Below are positions 58,436-64,000 of a stretch of DNA of 64,000 nt, piece after piece. Position 1 is the stretch's first letter. Each line of letters opens with the position of its first letter. The DNA comes from Carboxylicivirga sp964602515 (GTDB taxonomy: Bacteria > Bacteroidota > Bacteroidia > Bacteroidales > Marinilabiliaceae), in NCBI GenBank assembly GCA_964602515.1, contig CAZRRJ010000010.1, forward strand, positions 75,479 through 139,478. Reading direction: 5' to 3'. The translations under genes and the position numbers were made by a program. The notes beneath the pieces are model-generated. The model saw only the letters and a list, made by a program, of their open reading frames with translations. It was not told the origin of the DNA and ran no database searches.

Positions 58436-58566
58436 CCACAACGTTCTCGGCTATGAGTAGTTGCGTGGTTTAGCGGTTAACTTTGCAAGTACGCACCAAA
58501 CTGAAAATCCGATAGAATTTTCAGAAGTAGGCGAGTAGAAACAATTACTTATAGCCATTGTTAGCA
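58436..58566 (-). repeat. attC-like site 3
   Basis: Left box CCACAACG (58436-58443), right box GTTAGC (58560-58565). Outer stem GGCTATGAGTAGTTG pairs with CAATTACTTATAGCC. An inner pair CTGAAAATCC/GAATTTTCAG is also visible. Confidence 0.8.
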
Positions 58567-58574
58567 AACGTTTT

Positions 58575-59310
58575 TTATATTTTTCCATTTAATGACTTTA
58601 ATCTGTCCAAATCATCAAATTCCGCTACCACAATTTTATTGTTTTTTAGTCCTTCAATTTTGTTCATGGAAATACTTAATTCAAATTCACGGTCGATTAA
58701 ATAATTCAGGAAAGCGTTTTTATGATTCAAATCTATTCCGCTAATTAATTGAGGAAAATTGGTCATTACTTTTTCAGTCAATTTCTGGTATTTTATTATC
58801 ATCAATAGTCACAACAAGTGTCCCTTGTCCATAATTTGCACAATAGTAACTTTTAGCTTTAAATAATCCGCAAGCCAACATTCCAATTTTATGTTCAAAG
58901 CCTTCTTCAACATTATAATGACCTTCAGTTAACTCTTGTATATTTTTTTGTTGTCCAACTTTCTTAAGTTGGTTTGATTGAGTCAAAAGATTTTCAGGCA
59001 TTCCACTTTGAGTATTTGCCCATCCCCACATCCAAGAGTTATTGTTAAAAGCTAATGAACCGATTATTTGAATTGGAAATTCCAAAGTTTCAAAGAAGAT
59101 TTTTCCTTTTCCCATATCAAGTTCCCAAGCACTTGAACCAATAACATCTCCAAACATCATTTGCTTTTCGAATGAAAGTCCAGCGTTTTGTTCTAATAAA
59201 TCTTGAAAATCACTAAAATCAGATTTCTCTATTTTAATGTATTTTGAATTGTCAATTTGAGGTTCTTCTTTTGGTTTTTCGCCTCCAGATAGTTTTTTAA
59301 ATATGCTCAT
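58575..59310 (-). pseudogene. Cassette d: DUF6882-like protein, probable frameshift
   Basis: Residues 1-178 (58774-59310) read FKKLSGGEKPKEEPQ, SSAWELDMGKGKIFF, NNSWMWGWANTQSGMPENL and GTLVVTIDDNKIPEID, then stop. An overlapping frame goes on EKVMTNFPQLISGIDLNHKN, AFLNYLIDREFELSI and EFDDLDRLKSLNGKI. The SWMWGWAN motif and overall order suggest the DUF6882 group, and the second frame looks like its natural C-terminus, so one base was lost near 58775. The whole would be about 245 residues and soluble. Two overlapping genes are the alternative. Unit ends: GTTAGCAAAC and GTTTGCTAAC. Confidence 0.6.
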
Positions 59311-59328
59311 CGTTTGTTTTAAATGTTT

Positions 59329-59519
59329 GCTAACGGCTCGGCTATGAAGCGTATGGAGATTGAACGAGCCAACCTTTCAAAACGCCACGGAGCCAAAGCT
59401 TTTATTTGATTTTATCTTTTCATAATTAAAGCCAAATCAAAGATTTGGCGGTATTCAATAGCCCCACACAACTTCCTAAAAATCACAAATTCCATATGCT
59501 TTATTCTAACGTGTTGGCA
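59329..59519 (-). repeat. attC-like site 4
   Basis: Left box GCTAACGG (59329-59336), right box GTTGGC (59513-59518). Outer stem TATGAAGCGTATGGAG pairs with CCATATGCTTTATTC with bulges. Inner hairpin GCCAAATCAAAGATTTGGC is perfect with a 3-nt loop. Confidence 0.8.
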
Positions 59520-59524
59520 ATAGT

Positions 59525-60312
59525 TTATTTTTTTATGAACTTATAGCTTTTACGATTATGGACTAATATGTAAGTTCCATTATTCATACTTTTAACATCT
59601 AGATCTATGAATGGAGCATTTGGCTTAACTTTGCCGCTAAGTACTAGTTGCCCATTTGTATTATAAATTTTATAATCTCTTTCTGAAATACATGGATCAA
59701 TATTCAAATTCACAAAATCATTAGTTGGATTTGGATAGATATTAGTTTTTCCAATTTTCAATATTGTTTCTTGTAGATCTGTTAATATACCAGGGACATC
59801 AAATATTAATGTTTTGTTACAAGTTTCAGAGCCATTAAGTGCAATCTTTACTTCGTTATCTAATGTTTTATAATATCTTATATAATCTTCTGTGGTTTTT
59901 CGGCCGAAATAGCAATCAGAAACCCATAAAGTTTGAAGTATCACACCATTTTCATTCATTATTTTCAATAAGAATTATAATCTCCTTCAATTTTACTTAG
60001 AATAACGAATTCAATTTCTGAGTTTAAGTTAAACAGTTTATCAGATGGCAAATAGATTTCCTGAATTTTTTCTGAGGCGTTTAACAAATCAACACTTTTA
60101 TATAAGATATGGTCTTGATTGTAGATATCAACTCCATTTTCTCTATTTGCAATGTAAAAGCTTTTATCATGAGCATAAAACATCTTCACTACGGTTGAAC
60201 AATTGGGTGCAATTATCGAATAATCATATTCATTTTCTAAAGTAACTTGTCCAAACAAGTTAAAAAAACTAAGCATGCTTAATAAAAGTGCTACTGTGTA
60301 CTGTTTTTTCAT
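59525..60312 (-). pseudogene. Cassette e: secreted protein with type IX sorting domain, split by frameshift
   Basis: The first frame (59965-60312) starts MKKQYTVALLLSMLSFFNLF, a signal peptide, and ends KIEGDYNSY. The second (59525-59968, TTG start) reads KIMNENGVILQTLWVSDC and ends with a type A type IX C-terminal sorting domain: IGKTNIYPNPTNDFVNLNI, YKIYNTNGQLVLSGKV, GTYILVHNRKSYKFIKK. Only the joined product has both export signals, so a frameshift near 59968 has split one gene of about 260 residues. The product would have been moved to the cell surface by the type IX system. Unit ends: GTTGGCAATA and TATTGCCAAC. Confidence 0.75.
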
Positions 60313-60353
60313 GGTTATTGAATTATTTTATTTCTGTTAATATTGGAATTATT

Positions 60354-60483
60354 GCCAACGTTTAGTATAAGAGTAATGGCGGATTTAAGACCACAACTTT
60401 TTCCACCATGGCTTTGTTTTATTAGTTGTACTAACTTTCAAATTTGCACTTTCCCCGCCAGTACTTTTATACATTGTTGTGGG
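60354..60483 (-). repeat. attC-like site 5
   Basis: Left box GCCAACG (60354-60360), right box GTTGTGGG (60476-60483). Outer stem GTATAAGAGTAATGGCGG pairs with CCGCCAGTACTTTTATAC with two mismatches. The gene to the right reads into this site; its last 30-odd codons lie within it. Confidence 0.82.
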
Positions 60484-61026
60484 TAGTGCTTCATCGTCTT
60501 TCTCAATTCCGTTTATAAATTTATCAATCCATTTTTGAGCCTGTTCTTTTATTACAATCTCAATATTATCAAGGTCAGCTCCCTCGAAGTAATAATTTGC
60601 ACCAATCTCTTCAAGTTCGTTCCAACCATGATAAAGTAAATAAAATGGCATTAATCCAAATTGGTCTTCCCTTTGAAAAAAGTCTTTCTCTAGAAATAAA
60701 TTGTAAATAAGAGTCAAGTTGTCTCGAATTGAAATGTTGTTTAAGATATTTGTCAAATAATATTGAAATAATGCTTGAACAGCTTCATCCCCCTCTTTTT
60801 CTTCAATATCCAAATCTGCCAATACTCCACTCACATATGGTCTTATTTCAACAGAGTTAACTGGCTTTGAAAATGATGCTAGTATTAATACATTATCAGT
60901 TTCAAATCCACTTTCAATCAAATCAATTGCCCAATCTACAGTCAAATCATAATTGAAATGCTCAATCCCGTTATGATATGGGACCAATTTTGATATATCA
61001 CTTTTTACAGAGTCTGGACTTTTCAT
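60385..61026 (-). CDS. Cassette f: unknown acidic protein, C-terminus encoded by the attC-like site
   Basis: 213 residues, soluble and acidic, with no recognised domain. Visible features are SKLVPYHNGIEHFNYDLTVD, WAIDLIESGFETDNVLILAS and a hydrophobic-aromatic run FGLMPFYLLYHGWNELEEIG. The last part, MYKSTGGESANLKVSTTNKT followed by KPWWKKLWS, is translated from attC-like site 5. It lies 3 bp downstream of the 61030-61491 gene and the two share one unit, so they are probably co-expressed. Family unknown; small immunity-type proteins have a similar look, which is a guess. Confidence 0.75.
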   Translation of the reverse strand: MKSPDSVKSDISKLVPYHNGIEHFNYDLTVDWAIDLIESGFETDNVLILASFSKPVNSVEIRPYVSGVLADLDIEEKEGDEAVQALFQYYLTNILNNISIRDNLTLIYNLFLEKDFFQREDQFGLMPFYLLYHGWNELEEIGANYYFEGADLDNIEIVIKEQAQKWIDKFINGIEKDDEALPTTMYKSTGGESANLKVSTTNKTKPWWKKLWS

Positions 61027-61029
61027 AAA

Positions 61030-61491
61030 TTATAAATAATCAAAGTATCTTATCCACCATGAAGGAGTTTCTCCACCTAAAAGATTATGAAAATCCGAAA
61101 AATTACCATCATAATCTTCGTCTAAATCATCAGCAGTTATATATGTAAATCCATTATGCTCAAGTGACTGAATAATATTTTTTACAGTCGATTCTGAATA
61201 TTCAGACTCAAAATTAATCGTGGCTAATTGTCCAAAGTTGCTAATCCTAATTGAATAACCAATTTGTGGTTTTGGATTAATTACCAAGTCAATCGGTACT
61301 TTTATATCACAGTAAAAACTTGCATCCTGCACTTGGTCATCAACGGAGAAATTTGCATCAAATCTATCAATCAGGTCTTTGAGCAATTTTGCCACATTTG
61401 ATTTAATCACCTGATAATTAAAATCGGATGGAGTCTCGTAACTGTCAATCTCATCAAGTTTTAATAATATGTTCTTAGTTTCCTGTCTCAT
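61030..61491 (-). CDS. Cassette f: small unknown protein
   Basis: 153 residues, soluble, acidic. Readable parts are KNILLKLDEIDSYETPSDF, KPQIGYSIRISNFGQLATIN and a C-terminus GETPSWWIRYFDYL. No family recognised. It begins just inside the unit, 7 bp after the box that ends at 61499 on the plus strand, and is followed within 3 bp by the second gene of the same unit. Two-gene cassettes are uncommon in such arrays. Unit ends: GTTGTGGGTA and TACCCACAAC. Confidence 0.72.
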   Translation of the reverse strand: MRQETKNILLKLDEIDSYETPSDFNYQVIKSNVAKLLKDLIDRFDANFSVDDQVQDASFYCDIKVPIDLVINPKPQIGYSIRISNFGQLATINFESEYSESTVKNIIQSLEHNGFTYITADDLDEDYDGNFSDFHNLLGGETPSWWIRYFDYL

Positions 61492-61500
61492 CTTGCATTA

Positions 61501-61552
61501 CCCACAACGGTTTGGCTAAGCTGCGTTTTAATGCAGTTTAGGTTTTGTTAGC
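61501..61552 (-). repeat. attC-like site 6, the shortest
   Basis: Left box CCACAACGG (61502-61510), right box GTTAGC (61547-61552). The stem CTAAGCTGC pairs with GCAGTTTAG around a short loop. About 52 bp, close to the shortest attC sites known. The stop codon of the upstream HEAT gene is made by the right box itself (TAA from GCTAAC). Confidence 0.8.
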
Positions 61553-62243
61553 TGCTATTTTTATTTTTGTTTAATTCTTTTAATGCTTTTCCTGCTGCTG
61601 ACTTTCCATTAACCATTGCTTTTTTTGTCAATTCAATCAGTTTGTTTCTTGCTGGTTCATATTTGTGAAATCCTATTGTATTTATTGCTCTTTCTTGAAT
61701 ATACATATCTTCATTGTCCAGGAAAGGATAAATATAAGATTCAATTTCCTCGCTTTTAATCAAAGCCATAATAGAAAAAGCTAATTGCTGCTTTAATTCC
61801 AATTTACTTATAGAGACTTGTTCAAATTCGGTTAGAAGTCCATTTACTATTTCTTCTCTATTGTTCAAGTCAATTTCATTTTCCCTTTTAGGATAGTCAA
61901 AAACCTGACTGTCTAACTCACTAAAATCGTAAGCATCTGGGTTTTGGTTAATCGCATTTATTAGTTTAGTAATGTTCTTGAATTTGGGCTCAAGATTTAT
62001 TTCGTCATGTGATAAATGACAAACAGTTCCTTTTAACTTACCCTTAAAATACAAACACCAATAGTTTGAATTGTTATCGGTCAGTATTGGAATCAGATTT
62101 TCGTATATCTCATATTGCTCAAAATATTCAAGCATACTTTCAAAATCGTCTTTTTCAATTAACTCAAAACCATCTCTGGATTTGTAACTGAGAAGATTTT
62201 TTAAGTCGTTTTTTTCGATTTCGTAATTTGAAAAATATTCCAT
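61548..62243 (-). CDS. Cassette g: HEAT-repeat-like protein
   Basis: 231 residues, soluble, acidic. The N-terminal half (EYFSNYEIEKNDLKNLLSYK, YWCLYFKGKLKGTVCHLSHD) has no known domain. The C-terminal part (EIESYIYPFLDNEDMYIQER, AINTIGFHKYEPARNKLIEL) has the pattern of HEAT repeats, which usually bind other proteins. The reading frame ends in the right box of site 6. Intact. Unit ends: GTTAGCTGC and GCAGCTAAC. Confidence 0.78.
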   Translation of the reverse strand: MEYFSNYEIEKNDLKNLLSYKSRDGFELIEKDDFESMLEYFEQYEIYENLIPILTDNNSNYWCLYFKGKLKGTVCHLSHDEINLEPKFKNITKLINAINQNPDAYDFSELDSQVFDYPKRENEIDLNNREEIVNGLLTEFEQVSISKLELKQQLAFSIMALIKSEEIESYIYPFLDNEDMYIQERAINTIGFHKYEPARNKLIELTKKAMVNGKSAAGKALKELNKNKNSS

Positions 62244-62266
62244 ATTTCTATTTCGTGGATATTGCA

Positions 62267-62394
62267 GCTAACGTTGAGTATAAGAATAGTAGCCGACTGC
62301 GTGGCAATTTCCTATCAAGTTACATGAATGCTGGAGCGGGCTACACCCCCTGAATTTACTACTATCCAGACTATTATTTTTACACATTGTTAGC
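62267..62394 (-). repeat. attC-like site 7
   Basis: Left box GCTAACG (62267-62273), right box GTTAGC (62389-62394). Outer stem GTATAAGAATAGTAG pairs with CTATTATTTTTACAC with mismatches. It shares the internal text TTTCNTATCAAGTTACA with site 1. Confidence 0.8.
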
Positions 62395-63189
62395 AGGCGT
62401 AATTTCATATGTATCAATCAATTCGTCAATTAATTTCCAAGATTGTTCTTTTGAAATAAAACTTATCAAAGTGATAGATTTTCCTAGTCTATTGGCTGCC
62501 ATAATTTTATGATGACCGTCAATCAAATAGTTTGCAAAACACCAATGAGTATCAATTTCAGGATCAATTTCTTCTCCGTCAATTTCTGGAAACCTCATAC
62601 TGTTTTTTACATCTAAGATCCCAAGAGCTAAAACTGTTGATTTTAATCCAACTTGAATCAAATCCATGTATTCAGTAATCCGACTTTCATTCAAATCCGA
62701 AGTCTTGTAAGTTGGAATAAAAAATTCAAACAGCTTTTCGCTTTCTTTTATTTTTTTACTTAAACCTCTATAATACTCCTGATTAGTCTCACTTTCTCCA
62801 CCATTTTCATCTATCCAAGATTCAAATAAGTCAGTTATGAAGTAATCGTTTTTGTCATTTGGAAAAGTCAATACTGGTCTAATTTCTGTTTTTATCACAA
62901 CATATTCACCATTTGGGAAAATTGATTTTAAAACGTCAATATCTTCCAGTTTTGCAATTCCGTTATTAAGTAACTCTCTTATTTCATTAGTGTCAAATGA
63001 ACGATTTAAATTAATCTCCTTTTTATTGAAAAAGAAGTTACAAGTTCCACAGACATTTCCAATGTGAAATAGATGTTCTCCATTATATGTCAGAAATCTA
63101 TCCCAAACTGGCCAGGTACTTCCACCTGTGGTTGCAAATCCAAGTTTTGAATTAGATCCTTTAATTTCTATGTGCTTATGCTCAATCAA
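62380..63189 (-). CDS. Cassette h: unknown protein with ParB-like DGHHK motif
   Basis: 269 residues, soluble, TTG start at 63189 (no ATG nearby). A CGTC pair (GNVCGTCNFFFNKKEI) near residue 48 could bind metal or form a disulfide. Near the C-terminus, YLIDGHHKIMAANRLGKSIT resembles the DGHHR strand-loop of ParB/sulfiredoxin-like nucleotide-binding folds. Function unknown. The last residues PANNV are encoded by the right box and arm of site 7. Unit ends: GTTAGCAGGC and GCCTGCTAAC. Confidence 0.72.
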   Translation of the reverse strand: MIEHKHIEIKGSNSKLGFATTGGSTWPVWDRFLTYNGEHLFHIGNVCGTCNFFFNKKEINLNRSFDTNEIRELLNNGIAKLEDIDVLKSIFPNGEYVVIKTEIRPVLTFPNDKNDYFITDLFESWIDENGGESETNQEYYRGLSKKIKESEKLFEFFIPTYKTSDLNESRITEYMDLIQVGLKSTVLALGILDVKNSMRFPEIDGEEIDPEIDTHWCFANYLIDGHHKIMAANRLGKSITLISFISKEQSWKLIDELIDTYEITPANNV

Positions 63190-63209
63190 TCTTGTTCGTT
63201 TTTATGCCT

Positions 63210-63400
63210 GCTAACGGTCTCGGCTATGAAGCGTAAGTGGTTAACCGTACTCACTTTCAAATTCCACGTAGCCAAAGCGTTGTATTTGTTTTTATCTTTT
63301 TCATTTCAAAAGCCAAATCAACGATTTGGCGATGATGGCCGAAGCTACGAACCAACCAAAATCAGTCGGCTCACTTATGCTTTATAAGCCATTGTTGGGC
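63210..63400 (-). repeat. attC-like site 8
   Basis: Left box GCTAACGG (63210-63217), right box GTTGGGC (63394-63400), which matches the classical GTTRRRY core. Outer stem GGCTATGAAGCGTAAGTGG pairs with CTCACTTATGCTTTATAAGCC. Inner hairpin GCCAAATCAACGATTTGGC is almost identical to that of site 4. Confidence 0.82.
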
Positions 63401-63915
63401 TTTCGTGTTTTATTTTTTATCTCGTATGTAAAATACTCTGTCCCATTGTCTGTAAAACCAGAATCAATTCTTACCATGTCACATTTTTCTGAAAGAGCGA
63501 TAGAACTCAAATTTTTCGAATACATTCTAGCAATTAATGTTCTAACTTGCAATTCACAAAAAGCGTAATTCATTAATCCTAAACATGATTCTGTCCAAAA
63601 ACCCATTCGTCAATATTTTGAGTCAATTATATAACCAAGTTCTAATTTAGAAAGGTCATTGAATGAGTTAAAAAGTCCAACTTCTCCGATAATCTTATTA
63701 ATCTCTTTAGATTCAATTGCAAATACCCCAAATCCTAATTTATAATTCACATTTGTCTTATTGTATTTGTCTTCAAGTTCGTTTATTGTCCAATCTGATT
63801 TTCCGGTCGAAATAAACTGCATGTTTTCAGTCTTGTTATAGATTTTATGCAATTGACAAATATCCGATTTAGAAATATGCTTGATATAAAGTCTTTCTGT
63901 CTCAATTACATTCAT
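63382..63915 (-). pseudogene. Cassette i: GNAT acetyltransferase with an internal stop
   Basis: From ATG at 63915: IETERLYIKHISKSDICQLH (RimJ/RimL-type opening), FGVFAIESKEINKIIGEVGL, ELGYIIDSKY, then TGA at 63610-63612. The same frame continues RMGFWTESCLGLMNYAFCEL, QVRTLIARMYSKNLSSIALS and YEIKNKTRKPNNGL. Trp is expected at the stop position (YWRMGFW), so TGG has become TGA. The full product, about 177 residues, is normal for a GNAT that acetylates an amine. The last codons PNNGL and the stop are in site 8. Confidence 0.85.
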
Positions 63916-63941
63916 ATTCGGTTAGTCTGTTTTTGCATGAA

Positions 63942-64000
63942 GCCCAACGATTAGCTATGAAAAGTACGGACTTGATAACTCTGCCGTATCGGTTTTCTCA
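63942..64000 (-). repeat. attC-like site 9, cut by window edge
   Basis: Left box GCCCAACG (63942-63949) fits the classical RYYYAAC inverse core, followed by the arm TTAGCTATGAAAAGTACGG. The right half lies beyond base 64000, so the array goes on to the right. Confidence 0.7.

Noticed and set aside
54366..64000. CRISPR array or simple REP/BIME repeats
   Set aside because: The palindromes are 52-190 bp, differ in sequence, are spaced by whole genes and have unit-specific complementary ends, which fits neither.
54366..64000. Ordinary terminators as the explanation for the palindromes
   Set aside because: The stems carry bulges, lack U-tracts and end in invariant AACG and GTT boxes.
54366..64000. 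An integron integrase gene within the window
   Set aside because: No tyrosine recombinase motifs are seen in any frame of the array; if present it must lie beyond base 64000 or elsewhere.

Overview
The window comes from an AT-rich Bacteroidota chromosome, probably a marine, polysaccharide-degrading member with a type IX secretion system. The evidence is two SusC/SusD pairs with ECF sigma/FecR regulators, many lipoproteins with Cys lipoboxes, weak Shine-Dalgarno signals, and a type IX C-terminal sorting domain in one cassette gene. It falls into two very different parts.

Positions 1-54365 are one large polysaccharide utilisation locus (PUL). At the left, a minus-strand uronate operon (SDR-type mannonate/fructuronate oxidoreductase, uxuA, truncated uxaC) diverges from an AraC regulator. 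Next come two parallel surface-uptake modules, each ordered ECF sigma - FecR anti-sigma - SusC - SusD on the minus strand (26815-19942 and 42219-35356). Each is followed by its own enzymes. Module 1 feeds a GH2 with a discoidin domain, an Asp-box beta-propeller, a heparinase II/III-type lyase, a second GH2, a GH88 unsaturated glucuronyl hydrolase, an EEP-family phosphoesterase and a BNR_4 propeller. Module 2 feeds a DUF6057-like membrane protein, a CXXCH/PD40 lipoprotein, a GH20 enzyme and a sulfatase. A third minus-strand cluster holds a sugar porter, a DUF5107-TPR protein, a second sulfatase and a third GH2, and diverges from a second AraC regulator. Together the genes fit import and breakdown of a sulfated polymer that contains uronic acid and probably HexNAc; the exact substrate is inference. 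A decayed yefM-yoeB toxin-antitoxin pair sits between module 1 and the first sulfatase.

Positions 54366-64000 are unlike the PUL. This stretch is a run of small, unrelated genes, all on the minus strand, separated by long imperfect palindromes. Each palindrome starts with an AACG box and ends with a GTT box. For all nine gene units the GTT-side sequence at one end is the reverse complement (7-15 bp) of the AAC-side sequence at the other end, and the matching sequence differs from unit to unit. This is the layout expected of integron gene cassettes with attC sites, but no integrase lies in the window, so it is best described as an attC-like cassette array without a visible integrase. Cargo includes a DUF418 membrane protein, a type IX secreted protein, a HEAT-repeat protein, a GNAT acetyltransferase and several unknown proteins. 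Five of nine units carry frameshifts or stop codons. A defective IS1182-family element (54854-56205) has landed inside the core box of one site, and the left end of the array stops in a half-site.

A 150-bp MITE-like element upstream of uxaC can be delimited because the DNA it interrupts has a second, uninterrupted copy between susC and susD of module 1.
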